Below are positions 25,096 through 34,163 of a stretch of 64,000 nucleotides of DNA, one piece after another. The notes beneath the pieces are model-generated. The model was not told the origin of the DNA. It saw only the letters and a list, made by a program, of their open reading frames with translations, and ran no database searches. How positions within the stretch are numbered: position 1 is the stretch's first letter; each line of letters opens with the position of its first letter. Made by a program: the position numbers and the translations under genes. This DNA comes from Myroides oncorhynchi (GTDB taxonomy: Bacteria; Bacteroidota; Bacteroidia; Flavobacteriales; Flavobacteriaceae): contig NZ_JAJJMP010000001.1 of assembly GCF_020905415.1 (NCBI RefSeq), forward strand, positions 1,437,501 through 1,501,500, given 5' to 3'.

Positions 25096-26349
25096 CTATT
25101 CTTTAGTGACTATTTGCATTGTTTCTCTGTTTACTTGCTTAAGCATAAGTGTTTTGCCTTCTAGTACCTTCTGTGCTGAGTCATCATCAAAGTGTCTGAT
25201 GGTATATAAGGATACGTTCTCATTATAGCTTACTTTAAACTTATCGCTTAAGATAAGTCTTACATCTTCGAAGTGATTAAACTTGTCTTCTACACAGACA
25301 GAGAAGCTGATAGCAGAGTTTTGGATTACATTAACTTTGATATTATATTCTCCGAATAGCTTAAAGATGTCACTTATATTCTGTTCCATTATAAAAGAGA
25401 AATCTTTAGATGAAAGAGATATTAACAGTTGGTTCTTCTTCACAATAAAACAAGGTACATGCGGAGTCAATGGTGCTCCCTTAGATACATTTGTTCCTTC
25501 TAATAGTGGATTAAGGAATGACTTTACATATAGAGGTATCTCCTTTTGGCGTAATGGTTGTAGTGTTTTAGGGTGTATTACTGAAGCTCCATAGAAGGCT
25601 AGTTCTATCGCTTCAGCATACGATATGTGTTGAAGTAAGGTAGTCTCTTCAAAGTATCTAGGATCAGCGTTAAGTACACCTGGTACATCTTTCCATATCG
25701 TCACACTCTCTGCATCTAGTGCATAGGCAAAGATAGCTGCTGAGTAGTCAGACCCTTCTCTTCCTAACGTCGTCGAGAATCCGTTAGAGTCAGAACCGAT
25801 GAATCCTTGCACGACGAATAATTGCTTTGTGCAGATATTCGCTTTTATAAGTTCGATTGTTATATCCCAATTGACATTAGCATCGCGATAGACAGTATCT
25901 GTTTTGATAAGATTGCGCGAGTCAAGCCAATTATTCTCTATACCTGATTCGATCAGGTAGTAGTGTAGGATAGTAGTAGAGATAATCTCACCATAGCTCA
26001 CTATCTGGTCATAAACAAAGTTGTAATTTGGAGATTTGTTATTTAAAAGGAAGTAAGTAATCTCTTCAAATAATTCTTGAAGTGATGTGTAGATGGCGTG
26101 ATCTTCATTAGGGAACAAGTCTCTAACGATGTTATAATGGTAGTCTTTTACTACATCAACAGATTCAGCTAGGTCAAATCTATTCTGAAAGTAGTTATGT
26201 ACAACTACTTCTAATGCATTGGTCGTCTTTCCCATAGCCGAAGCGATGATTAGACTATCTTCATATCCTACTTTTCTTAAAACGTCACATACGTTCTTTA
26301 CATTTTCTGCGTCTCTTACTGAGGCTCCTCCAAATTTGAATACTCTCAT
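25096..26349 (-). CDS. aspartate kinase
   Basis: The 417-residue enzyme phosphorylates aspartate, the first step toward lysine, threonine and methionine. The N-terminal kinase part shows MRVFKFGGASVRDAENVKNV (KFGG loop), LIIASAMGKTTNALE, GREGSDYSAAIFAYAL and the signature VTIWKDVPGVLNADPR. The C-terminal third, from about residue 300, resembles a degenerate ACT-type regulatory region (ISLSSKDFSFIMEQN, IKVNVIQNSAISFSVCVED). It is monofunctional, without a homoserine dehydrogenase domain. The start directly abuts the stop of the GNAT gene upstream, so the two are one transcript. Confidence 0.93.
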   Translation of the reverse strand: MRVFKFGGASVRDAENVKNVCDVLRKVGYEDSLIIASAMGKTTNALEVVVHNYFQNRFDLAESVDVVKDYHYNIVRDLFPNEDHAIYTSLQELFEEITYFLLNNKSPNYNFVYDQIVSYGEIISTTILHYYLIESGIENNWLDSRNLIKTDTVYRDANVNWDITIELIKANICTKQLFVVQGFIGSDSNGFSTTLGREGSDYSAAIFAYALDAESVTIWKDVPGVLNADPRYFEETTLLQHISYAEAIELAFYGASVIHPKTLQPLRQKEIPLYVKSFLNPLLEGTNVSKGAPLTPHVPCFIVKKNQLLISLSSKDFSFIMEQNISDIFKLFGEYNIKVNVIQNSAISFSVCVEDKFNHFEDVRLILSDKFKVSYNENVSLYTIRHFDDDSAQKVLEGKTLMLKQVNRETMQIVTKE

Positions 26350-26823
26350 TTACTTAGTTTGACTAAATTGTTCTATTCCGTTTTGATCCATTTGTACAGT
26401 ATACCAATCTTCTAATACTGTAGCTCCTGATTTCTTGTAAAAGTTGATAGCGGGTTCATTCCAGTTTAGAACTACCCATTCTACTCTGCGAACACCTGTT
26501 GCTTTTGCGATGTTCATTATTTCATTATATAGTGCATAACCTGCTCCTGTACCACGTGCAGATTCTGTAACGATTAGATCTTCTAGATGAATGGTTCTAC
26601 CTTTCCATGTGGAAAATCTGTTATAGAATAATGCCATTCCAATAATTTGATTATCTAGTTCGGCAACAAGAACATTGAATAATGGATGTTCTCCAAAACC
26701 ATCTTTGACAAGGTCTTCTACTGTTACTTCTACAGCATCTGGTTCTTTCTCGAATGCAGCTAATTCTTGTATTAAAGCCAATACATCTGGCATGTCATTA
26801 GTTGTCGCTGGTCTAATATTCAT
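26350..26823 (-). CDS. GNAT family N-acetyltransferase (diamine-acetyltransferase-like)
   Basis: The 157-residue protein has the full GNAT fold: MNIRPATTNDMPDVLALIQE at the start, then the strand IIGMALFYNRFSTWKGRTIHL. The CoA-binding loop is VTESARGTGAGYALYNEIM (R-G-T-G-A), and WNEPAINFYKKSGATVLEDW is a typical end. The pattern resembles spermidine/spermine or diamine N-acetyltransferases (SSAT-like). It is immediately upstream of, and touching, the aspartate kinase gene. Substrate specificity is inference. Confidence 0.88.
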   Translation of the reverse strand: MNIRPATTNDMPDVLALIQELAAFEKEPDAVEVTVEDLVKDGFGEHPLFNVLVAELDNQIIGMALFYNRFSTWKGRTIHLEDLIVTESARGTGAGYALYNEIMNIAKATGVRRVEWVVLNWNEPAINFYKKSGATVLEDWYTVQMDQNGIEQFSQTK

Positions 26824-26919
26824 TATAGTTATTGATTTAATGGTTAATGTCTTCGGTTACACAACAAAATTAACGATATTTGCACTGTAAAATACACAAC
26901 TAAAGAATCATTTTTAAAA

Positions 26920-27924
26920 ATGACAACAGAAAGATCTCAAACTTTAGGAGAATTTATCATCGAGAAACAAGAAGACTTTAAGTATTCTTCTGGTGAGTTA
27001 TCTAGATTAATTAATTCTCTTAGACTTGCTGCAAAAGTGGTAAGTCACCAAGTTAACCAAGCAGGTTTAGTTGACATCGTAGGTGCTTTTGGAAAACAAA
27101 ATGTACAAGGTGAGCAACAGCAGAAACTTGATGTTTTTGCAAACGAAGTATTCATTAAAACACTTATCAATAGAGAAATCGTTTGTGGTATCGCTTCTGA
27201 AGAAGAAGATGATTTCATCTCTATCCATGGAAGAGATGGTAGCAACGATAATAAGTATGTGGTGTTGATGGATCCACTAGACGGTTCGTCTAATATAGAT
27301 GTGAATGTATCTGTAGGTACTATCTTCTCTATCTATAGACGTGTGACTCCTGTAGGAACTCCCGTAACAAAAGAGGATTTCTTACAAAAAGGAGATAACC
27401 AAGTAGCGGCTGGATATATTGTATATGGCTCTTCAACAATGTTAGTATATACTACAGGTAACGGAGTACATGGATTTACATTAAACCCTGCTATTGGTAC
27501 TTTCTTCTTGTCTCATCCAAATATGAAAATTAATGAGGATGGTCATATTTACTCTATCAATGAAGGTAACTATGTACACTTCCCTCAAGGTGTAAAGGAA
27601 TATTTAAAATACTGTCAAGCTGAGGAGAATGATAGACCTTATACTTCTCGTTATATCGGAAGTTTAGTGTCTGATATTCACAGAAACATCCTTAAAGGTG
27701 GTATTTACATTTATCCTACGAGTACTAAAGCTCCTAAAGGTAAGCTAAGATTGTTATACGAATGTAATCCTATTGCGTATATCGTTGAACAAGCTGGAGG
27801 AAAAGCTTCTGATGGGTATGGTCGTATCATGGAAATTGAGCCAACTGAATTACACCAACGCGTTCCTTTCTTCTGTGGTAGTAAAAACATGGTAGAAAAA
27901 GCGGAAGAGTTTATGAATAAATAG
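26920..27924 (+). CDS. fbp: fructose-1,6-bisphosphatase class 1
   Basis: The 334-residue enzyme hydrolyses fructose-1,6-bisphosphate to fructose-6-phosphate, the committed step of gluconeogenesis. The metal-binding sequence [20 protein letters not shown] holds the family signature (D-P-L-D-G-S-S). Other markers are EEEDDFI for metal binding, [20 protein letters not shown] for substrate, and [20 protein letters not shown] with the conserved Glu. Length is that of bacterial type I enzymes. It is divergent from the GNAT/aspartate kinase pair and ends at a terminator. Confidence 0.97.
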   Translation: MTTERSQTLGEFIIEKQEDFKYSSGELSRLINSLRLAAKVVSHQVNQAGLVDIVGAFGKQNVQGEQQQKLDVFANEVFIKTLINREIVCGIASEEEDDFISIHGRDGSNDNKYVVLMDPLDGSSNIDVNVSVGTIFSIYRRVTPVGTPVTKEDFLQKGDNQVAAGYIVYGSSTMLVYTTGNGVHGFTLNPAIGTFFLSHPNMKINEDGHIYSINEGNYVHFPQGVKEYLKYCQAEENDRPYTSRYIGSLVSDIHRNILKGGIYIYPTSTKAPKGKLRLLYECNPIAYIVEQAGGKASDGYGRIMEIEPTELHQRVPFFCGSKNMVEKAEEFMNK

Positions 27925-27940
27925 TGTTTCATTATTATAA

Positions 27941-27978
27941 GAAAAGGAGCTAATCAGTGATGATTTAGCTCCTTTTTT
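27941..27978. terminator. bidirectional terminator
   Basis: AAAAGGAGCTAA (27942-27953) pairs with TTAGCTCCTTTT (27965-27976), followed by Ts. It separates fbp and the convergent TerB-like gene. Confidence 0.88.
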
Positions 27979-28406
27979 TATTTCTTTCTATCGTGTATTT
28001 CTTGAATGAATGTATCTTCATCTACATTTAATACTAAGAGCGATAGTGCTTTGTCTACTAGGTGATCTATATCGCCTGTGAAACCTAATGCAACGGTAAA
28101 CTTCTTTAGTATTTCCTTTTGTTTCGGCCCTAAGACATGATTAACATATACCATTCTCGCTAAGTCGTATAGCCTTTCGATACGATTAGTTTCTAGGTAA
28201 GGAGGATTAACAGGATAACTCTCTGGGTTCTTTAATATTTTAGTGTAGTCTTCGTCCGATATCTCAAGGCGAATAGCTAACTCGTCTAAGAAAGCTTTTT
28301 CTTCAGGACTAAAATGTCCATTTGCTAACGCCACACGTACTATGGAAGCAAAGTGTCCCTTGTTTCTCTCTCTAAATCCTAAATCAAATAATTCTGAGTA
28401 TGACAT
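27978..28406 (-). CDS. TerB-like helical protein
   Basis: The 142-residue all-helical protein resembles the TerB fold: paired EF-like helical hairpins with acidic residues (VALANGHFSPEEKAFLDELA near residue 25, then MVYVNHVLGPKQKEILKKF). TerB domains are found in tellurite resistance operons and in many stand-alone proteins of unclear function. No other ter gene is nearby. It is convergent with fbp and shares its terminator. Confidence 0.7.
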   Translation of the reverse strand: MSYSELFDLGFRERNKGHFASIVRVALANGHFSPEEKAFLDELAIRLEISDEDYTKILKNPESYPVNPPYLETNRIERLYDLARMVYVNHVLGPKQKEILKKFTVALGFTGDIDHLVDKALSLLVLNVDEDTFIQEIHDRKK

Positions 28407-28619
28407 CTTTGTTTTTTTTGGTTAATAATTATGTTTGGTTTATTGTACCTAATATAATGATAAATTATGGGTTTGATATTTAATTTATGTTTTTTTTATG
28501 CTAATGATAATTTATGGTGTGATGTACATAGTTTTGTATAGTTGTATTTGAAGAGTATATGATAATAAATACTAAAGTAGTTAGTTCATAAGGTTGATTG
28601 ATTAAATAAAAGGAATGTG

Positions 28620-28627
28620 TATTTTTG
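28620..28627 (+). promoter_or_regulatory. -7 promoter element of the dCMP deaminase operon
   Basis: TATTTTTG matches TAnnTTTG, 39 bp upstream of the ATG at 28667. The -33 element is not clear. The 260-bp region before it is AT-rich and shows nothing else. Confidence 0.5.
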
Positions 28628-28666
28628 TTAGGTTAATGTAACATACTTGCTAAAGACTGAATAGTT

Positions 28667-29095
28667 ATGAATACTTCTAAAATAACAAAATACGATAAGG
28701 CTTATTTGCGAATAGCTAGAGAATGGGGACAATTATCTTATTGCAAAAGAAAAAAAGTCGGAGCAATCATTGTAAAAGATAGAATGATTATATCTGATGG
28801 CTATAATGGAACTCCTACTGGCTTTGAAAACTGTTGTGAAGATGAGAATGAGTCTACGTATTGGTATGTTTTGCACGCTGAAGCTAATGCTATTCTTAAG
28901 GTAGCTAGCTCTACTCAGAGTTGTAAAGGTGCTACATTGTATATAACGATGTCTCCCTGTAGAGACTGTAGTAAATTAATACACCAGGCTGGTATAACTA
29001 GAGTCGTGTATTGTGAAGATTATAGAGATACTGAAGGTGTAGATTTTTTAGAAAAAGCTGGTGTAGAAGTACTATACTTACCTGATCTAGATTAA
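28667..29095 (+). CDS. dCMP deaminase family protein
   Basis: The 142-residue zinc enzyme probably deaminates dCMP to dUMP for thymidylate synthesis. The zinc site is HAE at residues 70-72 (YVLHAEANAIL) and PCRDC at 97-101, the cytidine-deaminase-like pattern. The N-terminal segment RKKVGAIIVKDRMIISDGYN, and the Cys and Glu of ENCCEDENE, fit the ComEB/dCMP deaminase group. The S41 protease gene starts 12 bp downstream, an arrangement I judge to be one operon. Confidence 0.92.
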   Translation: MNTSKITKYDKAYLRIAREWGQLSYCKRKKVGAIIVKDRMIISDGYNGTPTGFENCCEDENESTYWYVLHAEANAILKVASSTQSCKGATLYITMSPCRDCSKLIHQAGITRVVYCEDYRDTEGVDFLEKAGVEVLYLPDLD

Positions 29096-29107
29096 ATTGT
29101 ATTAAAA

Positions 29108-30691
29108 ATGAAGAAGTTTTTCTGGCCTCTTACAGTGTCGATTGCGCTATCCTTAGGTATATTATTAGGAGGCTTTATTGTATCTGCTTCTTACCGTGGT
29201 AAGACAGGATTTTATACGAATCACAATAAACTGAAGCTAAATCGTTTGATTGACTTTATTGAACAAGAATATGTTGATAATGTCGATACTGATTCTATCG
29301 TTGATCGTACAGTAACTACTATTTTAGAACAGTTAGATCCACACTCTATTTATATTGCTAAGAACGAATTGCAATCTGTTACAGAGTCTATGCAAGGTAG
29401 TTTTGTTGGGATTGGGATAAACTATTATTACTATAATGATAGTATAGCGGTCATTAAAGATATCGTAAATGGACCATCATTTAAAGCTGGTATAAAACCT
29501 GGAGATCGTATTATTAGAGCGGATGGTAGGAAATTATTTGGCAAGAATATAACCTCTGATAGTATATCAAAATATCTTAGAGGTGATATAAATACGAATG
29601 TACAGTTAGAAATATATCGCAAGGCAATAAATAAGAAATTAAAGGTAACTGTAAACAGGCAACCTATTCCGATTAAGAGTGTTGATGTTGCTCTAAAGCT
29701 AGAGGAGGGAAGAGGATATATTAAAATTAATCGCTTTGCCAGTACTACGTATGAGGAGTTTAACACTGCACTTAAAGATTTGCTTAAGCAGGATATATCA
29801 AGTCTTATCTTAGACTTAAGAGATAATGGTGGTGGATACATGGATCAGGCGATTAGCATGCTAGATGACTTGTTAGAGAAAAATCAGGTAATCGTAAAAA
29901 CCATAAATAAAGGAGGAATGGAAAAGGTTACCAAGTCAAAAGGGACAGGTCTATATACGGACAAGCCTTTATATGTTCTGATTAATGAAAACTCTGCTTC
30001 TGCTAGTGAAATTATCGCGGGTGCTATTCAAGATAATGATAGAGGAACAATAGTAGGGCGTAGGAGCTTTGGTAAGGGACTTGTACAGCGAGAACTGATG
30101 TTAGGAGACGGGTCAGCTATTCGATTGACTACAGCGCGTTATTATACTCCATCTGGGCGATCTATACAGAAGTCATATAAAATGGGAGTAGAAGAATATA
30201 ATAACGATTTTAGAACTCGTTATACACATGGAGAATTATATGCAGCAGATAGTATTAAGATTGCAGATAGTTTACAATATAAAACGCTCAAAGGACGTGT
30301 AGTATATGGAGGAGGAGGTATAGTACCTGATAGGTTTGTTTCTATTGGCAATAAACACGGTGATGATACAATAGTGTTACTGATGAAATCTGGTATCGTT
30401 AGTTATTTCGTATTCCAAGAGATAGATAAGGCAAGAGATACATTTGATAAGATGAGTAAGGATCAAGTGATAGACTATGTGATGTCTGATGATAAAGTAT
30501 TTAAATCGTATGTCAAGCACTTAGAAGGCAATAAGCTTTTCTTCAAATTAGATAAACGAAAACAAATAGTCAAACGCTTTTTAGTAGGGGAGTTTTTAAG
30601 TCAATTGTATACTGCTGATGATTATTATCACTGGATGCTTACATTTGATCCTATGATTAAAAAGATAGATGAGAAAGTGACTAAAAAATAG
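29108..30691 (+). CDS. S41 family C-terminal processing protease
   Basis: The 527-residue protease has an N-terminal signal anchor (PLTVSIALSLGILLGGFIV), so it works in the periplasm. A PDZ domain (about residues 100-185: GIGINYYYYNDSIAVIKDIV, SFKAGIKPGDRIIRADG) precedes the S41 core: LILDLRDNGGGYMDQAI, the catalytic Ser in LINENSASASEIIAGA, and the Lys in RRSFGKGLVQRELMLGDGSA. It cleaves C-termini of unfolded or tagged envelope proteins in known relatives. The extra C-terminal region of about 170 residues is typical for Bacteroidota. Its own terminator follows. Confidence 0.95.
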   Translation: MKKFFWPLTVSIALSLGILLGGFIVSASYRGKTGFYTNHNKLKLNRLIDFIEQEYVDNVDTDSIVDRTVTTILEQLDPHSIYIAKNELQSVTESMQGSFVGIGINYYYYNDSIAVIKDIVNGPSFKAGIKPGDRIIRADGRKLFGKNITSDSISKYLRGDINTNVQLEIYRKAINKKLKVTVNRQPIPIKSVDVALKLEEGRGYIKINRFASTTYEEFNTALKDLLKQDISSLILDLRDNGGGYMDQAISMLDDLLEKNQVIVKTINKGGMEKVTKSKGTGLYTDKPLYVLINENSASASEIIAGAIQDNDRGTIVGRRSFGKGLVQRELMLGDGSAIRLTTARYYTPSGRSIQKSYKMGVEEYNNDFRTRYTHGELYAADSIKIADSLQYKTLKGRVVYGGGGIVPDRFVSIGNKHGDDTIVLLMKSGIVSYFVFQEIDKARDTFDKMSKDQVIDYVMSDDKVFKSYVKHLEGNKLFFKLDKRKQIVKRFLVGEFLSQLYTADDYYHWMLTFDPMIKKIDEKVTKK

Positions 30692-30704
30692 AACATAGTA
30701 TCAA

Positions 30705-30747
30705 AAAAGAAAGGGCTGTTTCAAAACTTAGAAACAGCCCTTTTTAG
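30705..30747. terminator. bidirectional terminator
   Basis: AAAGGGCTGTTTC (30710-30722) pairs perfectly with GAAACAGCCCTTT (30731-30743) with A and T tracts outside. It separates the S41 protease and the convergent M13 peptidase. Confidence 0.92.
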
Positions 30748-30765
30748 TTTATAACAAGATATATA

Positions 30766-32832
30766 CTACCAGATTTTAACTCTGTTTTCTGGTTTGATAT
30801 ATAATTTATCACCTTCTTTGATACCAAATGCTTCATAGAAAGCATCTACGTTTTGTAGAGGTACATACGCTCTGTAGTGACCTGGAGCATGTGGATCTGT
30901 TTTAACTTGGTTCTTGATAGCTTCATCACGAGCTTTAGTTCTCCAGATAGTTCCCCATGAAATAAAGAAGCGTTGTTCTGGTGTGAATCCGTCAATAAGA
31001 CCTGGATCTTTATTTTCTTTCAAGAAGATTTTTAATCCGTCATAAGCAGCATTAACACCACCTAAATCTCCGATGTTCTCTCCTAAAGTGAATTTACCAT
31101 CTACGAATACTCCTGGTAATGGCTCTAAAGCACTGTATTGAGCAGCTAAAGCATCACCTAGTTTAGTAAAACTAGTTAAGTCTGCGTCAGTCCACCAATT
31201 GTTCAGGTTACCATTTTTATCATAACGTGCACCTGAATCATCAAAACTGTGAGAAATCTCATGTCCGATTACAGCTCCGATACCACCATAGTTGATAGCT
31301 TCATCAGCTTTATAGTCATAGAATGGAGGTTGTAAGATAGCAGCAGGGAATACGATTTCGTTATAAATAGGGTTGAAGTACGCATTAACTGTTTGTGGAG
31401 CCATACCCCAACGTGATTTATCTACTGGTTTACCGAAGTCAGCCATGTTCTTAGCGATACCCCATTTATCTGCATTCTTCATGTTTTCAAAATGGTTACC
31501 ACCGTCTTTAGGTGATTTGATAGTCATCTTAGAGTAATCCTCCCATTTGTCTGGGTACCCTATTTTAACCGTAGTAGTAGCTAATTTCTCTAAAGCTCCT
31601 TTTTTAGTTTCTTCAGCCATCCATGGCAATGCTTTGATACGCTCACCGAATGCAGTAAGTACGTTTTTAATCATTGCTTGTGCTTTTTCTTTTGCTTCTT
31701 TAGGGAATTTTTTAGCAACATATAATTGACCTAAAGCTTCACCTACAGTACCATTTACTACAGCAAGTGCTCTTTCGTCAACTGGTCTTTGCTCTTTTGC
31801 TCCCTCTAAAGTTTTAGAATAGAATTCCCAGTTCGCTTTCTCCATATCAGTTGATAAGTAGCTAGCATTACTGTTTACTAAAGTCCATTTCATATATGCT
31901 TTTAACTCCTCTATATTCTTAGCAGAAAGGATTTCATTAAGAGCTTTCATATATTTTGGTTGAGATACGATAACTTTATCTACATTCTTAAGACCTGTTG
32001 CTGCAATGTATGCATTCCAGTCTACTGCAGGAGTCGTTTTTTGTAACTCAGCGATTGTCATAGGATTGTAAGTAAGACGACTATCTCTACGCTCTACTCT
32101 AGTAAGGCGTGGTGTAGCCATCTTAGTTTCGATAGATAATACACGTTTAGAATCAGTAGTAGCCTCATCTTTAGATTCCCCAGCTAATTCTAACATGCGT
32201 GCCACGTGAGCTACATATTGATCGCGTTTTTCTTTAGTATCTTTATCATCTAATACATAATAGTCACGGTCAGGTAGTCCTAAAGAACCTGTACTTAAGT
32301 ATACTGCATTTGCTTGAGAGTTTTTAGCGTCAGCATATACGTAGATTGAATAAATACCAAGACCACCTTCTGCTACTAATTCATTGATTAATTTAGTTGC
32401 ATCTTCAGGAGTTTTGATTGCATTGATTTTATCTAAGTAAGGTTTAAGTGGATTAACACCTAACTCATTTCTCTTAGCATCATCTAAATACGTTTGGTAG
32501 ATAGCTACAGCTTTTGCTTGATCAGACTTAGGGTCAAGTTTCGTGTCTGCTACAGCTTCTTTTAAGATGTCAATAGCATCTTTGTCTGTATTTTTTCTTA
32601 ATTCGTCAAAACTTCCCCAACGTGTTCTATCGTCTGGAATATCAGTTTTGTCATACCAAGTACCGTTTACATAACGGAAGAAATCGTCACCAGGCTTTAC
32701 ATTTTTGTCCATGTATTCTAGGTTGATTCCGTGTGCTACTTGATCTTCTTTGTCTTCAGTATTCTTAGCGTCTTTACAAGCCACTAATGATACTACAGCA
32801 AAGGCAGAAGTTAATAAAACTCTTTTGTTCAT
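30766..32832 (-). CDS. M13 family metallopeptidase (neprilysin/PepO-like), lipoprotein
   Basis: The 688-residue protein begins with a lipoprotein signal (SAFAVVSLVAC). M13 hallmarks are present in order: the propeptide-like start GINLEYMDKNVKPGDDFFRYVNG, the substrate block VNAYFNPIYNEIVFPAAILQ, the zinc site GHEISHSFDDSGARYDKNG (HExxH), and the third ligand motif ENIGDLGGVNAAYDGL (ENxGD). The C-terminus ENRVKIW fits the family's E-x-x-V-K-x-W end. It is a zinc endopeptidase of the periplasm or cell surface that cuts short peptides. A -7 element (TATTTTTG) lies 37 bp upstream. Confidence 0.96.
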   Translation of the reverse strand: MNKRVLLTSAFAVVSLVACKDAKNTEDKEDQVAHGINLEYMDKNVKPGDDFFRYVNGTWYDKTDIPDDRTRWGSFDELRKNTDKDAIDILKEAVADTKLDPKSDQAKAVAIYQTYLDDAKRNELGVNPLKPYLDKINAIKTPEDATKLINELVAEGGLGIYSIYVYADAKNSQANAVYLSTGSLGLPDRDYYVLDDKDTKEKRDQYVAHVARMLELAGESKDEATTDSKRVLSIETKMATPRLTRVERRDSRLTYNPMTIAELQKTTPAVDWNAYIAATGLKNVDKVIVSQPKYMKALNEILSAKNIEELKAYMKWTLVNSNASYLSTDMEKANWEFYSKTLEGAKEQRPVDERALAVVNGTVGEALGQLYVAKKFPKEAKEKAQAMIKNVLTAFGERIKALPWMAEETKKGALEKLATTTVKIGYPDKWEDYSKMTIKSPKDGGNHFENMKNADKWGIAKNMADFGKPVDKSRWGMAPQTVNAYFNPIYNEIVFPAAILQPPFYDYKADEAINYGGIGAVIGHEISHSFDDSGARYDKNGNLNNWWTDADLTSFTKLGDALAAQYSALEPLPGVFVDGKFTLGENIGDLGGVNAAYDGLKIFLKENKDPGLIDGFTPEQRFFISWGTIWRTKARDEAIKNQVKTDPHAPGHYRAYVPLQNVDAFYEAFGIKEGDKLYIKPENRVKIW

Positions 32833-32868
32833 AGTATAAAATTGATTTTGTCTCGATTGATATTATAA

Positions 32869-32876
32869 CAAAAATA
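32869..32876 (-). promoter_or_regulatory. -7 promoter element of the M13 peptidase gene
   Basis: TATTTTTG on the minus strand matches TAnnTTTG and lies 37 bp before the ATG at 32832. No -33 TTTG was seen at the expected distance. Confidence 0.45.
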
Positions 32877-32968
32877 GAAAATATCTTTAATTATCGCAGA
32901 ATTACGTCATATAAATAAGATATCTTGTATTTATCATGTCTTTAACCTTTAGGTTAAAACGTATTTTG

Positions 32969-32976
32969 TAAGTTTG
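32969..32976 (+). promoter_or_regulatory. -7 promoter element of the SCO gene
   Basis: TAAGTTTG matches TAnnTTTG and lies 17 bp before the ATG at 32994; a TTTA at 32948-32951 (17-nt spacer) may serve as -33. The leader would be only about 10-12 nt. Confidence 0.55.
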
Positions 32977-32993
32977 TCGAAACTCTTATAGAA

Positions 32994-33704
32994 ATGTTAC
33001 ACTTTTTCAAGAAATATAAATACTTTTTTATTTTCTTTTTCCTTTTATGTGCTGGGATCATGTTTATGTTTTACAATGCGCTTAAGTATAGAAAATCATT
33101 GCCTGTATACACGCCAGCTATGGTAAACCCTGAGATGGTAGATAGTTTAATACAGCATGAAGCTAATAAACAAAAGCACAGAATAGAGGCTTTTAAGTTC
33201 TTTAATCAGAATGGTGATACCATTGCGAATAAAGATTACGATGGACATATTTATGTGGCGGACTTCTTCTTTACTACTTGTACTACTATTTGTCCTATTA
33301 TGAGTGATAATATGGTATGGCTACAAGAGAAGATTAAACAAACGCCTGGTGTGAAGTTATTATCACATTCTGTAACGCCTGATATTGATAGTGTACCTGT
33401 ACTTAAAGAATACGCTATTCGCAAAGGGGTGGATGATAAGGTATGGAACCTAGTGACTGGTAATAAGCGTGATATCTATCACATCGCTCGTAATTCATAT
33501 TTAGCAGTTAAGACAGGATCTCCAGAAGAAATGTATGATATGGTACATACCGAAAACTTTGTTTTAGTAGATGGTAGTGGACGTATTAGGGGTTTCTATG
33601 ATGGTACTAATCTTGATACACCAGATGAGGAAACTAAGAATATGCAACAGCTATGGGAAGATATTCAATGGCTTTATAAACATGAACAGAGTAAGAAAAA
33701 GTAA
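32994..33704 (+). CDS. SCO family copper chaperone
   Basis: The 236-residue protein has an N-terminal membrane anchor (YFFIFFFLLCAGIMFMFY) and a thioredoxin-like domain facing the periplasm. The copper/redox motif is TTCTTICP (C-x-x-x-C, about residue 95), and the distal histidine ligand is in YDMVHTENFVLVDGSG. SCO/Sco1 proteins deliver copper to the Cu-A site of cytochrome c oxidase. No oxidase gene is in the window. It is transcribed alone and followed by a terminator. Confidence 0.93.
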   Translation: MLHFFKKYKYFFIFFFLLCAGIMFMFYNALKYRKSLPVYTPAMVNPEMVDSLIQHEANKQKHRIEAFKFFNQNGDTIANKDYDGHIYVADFFFTTCTTICPIMSDNMVWLQEKIKQTPGVKLLSHSVTPDIDSVPVLKEYAIRKGVDDKVWNLVTGNKRDIYHIARNSYLAVKTGSPEEMYDMVHTENFVLVDGSGRIRGFYDGTNLDTPDEETKNMQQLWEDIQWLYKHEQSKKK

Positions 33705-33727
33705 CCTTGTACTTTATAAAATAGATC

Positions 33728-33760
33728 TGCCACTTAGCTATGTAGTTAAGTGGTTTTTTT
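33728..33760 (+). terminator. rho-independent terminator
   Basis: CCACTTA (33730-33736) pairs with TAAGTGG (33747-33753), followed by seven Ts, 26 bp after the SCO stop. Confidence 0.8.
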
Positions 33761-34091
33761 GTGATAGTTTGTTATAGTCTATGTTTTTCCTGTGTAGGAT
33801 TGTTGAGGTTTGATAAAAGTGCGCTAGCAGTGTTCTTGCTGAAAGAAGTCTTCTCAGCAGGTATTGTTCTATGAATAGGCTATGAATGGGCAACGTTTCG
33901 CAAGAATCATATAAAAGTCAATTGGTCTTTGCGAATTTCTACTAACAAGAGAGTTTATTTTCTTTTATAGTATTAGTTGTCTCTTGTTATTTGTATGATT
34001 TCTGTTTATTGTTGTAATTATTGTATGAAACAACACTTTTACTGAGGTAGAAAAAGGTGTAAGTAAGCTTATTAGTAGTTTTTATTATGAG
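33761..34091. other. gene-free stretch upstream of feoAB
   Basis: About 330 bp of AT-rich sequence without a supported reading frame on either strand. A few short inverted motifs are present but no strong hairpin. It could be the 5' regulatory space of feoA; nothing more specific was seen. Confidence 0.4.
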
Positions 34092-34106
34092 ATTTAATCT
34101 AAATAA
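34092..34106. promoter_or_regulatory. candidate iron-regulatory operator, upstream copy
   Basis: ATTTAATCTAAATAA contains the palindrome ATTTA-ATC-TAAAT. A 14-of-15 identical direct repeat is at 34148-34162. The copies lie either side of the promoter's -7 element. Placement at feoA suggests an iron-sensing repressor such as a DtxR- or Fur-type protein, which is inference. Confidence 0.4.
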
Positions 34107-34131
34107 TACTTCTTAAATCTTTTTTATTGAC

Positions 34132-34139
34132 TAAATTTG
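34132..34139 (+). promoter_or_regulatory. -7 promoter element of feoA-feoB
   Basis: TAAATTTG matches TAnnTTTG. It overlaps a possible TTG start at 34137, so translation must begin further down, at GTG 34164. Confidence 0.6.
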
Positions 34140-34147
34140 CAATATAA

Positions 34148-34162
34148 ATTAAATCTAAATAA
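34148..34162. promoter_or_regulatory. candidate iron-regulatory operator, downstream copy
   Basis: ATTAAATCTAAATAA repeats 34092-34106 with one change, 56 bp downstream. It lies between the transcription start region and the GTG start codon, a position where a bound repressor would block transcription or ribosome entry. Confidence 0.4.
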
Positions 34163-34163
34163 G

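Noticed and set aside
27978..28406. Tellurite resistance locus
   Set aside because: Only a single TerB-like protein is present; no terC, terD or terA homologue is nearby.
34137..34163. TTG start for feoA
   Set aside because: The TTG overlaps the -7 promoter box, so it is not in the transcript; GTG 34164 is the first usable start.
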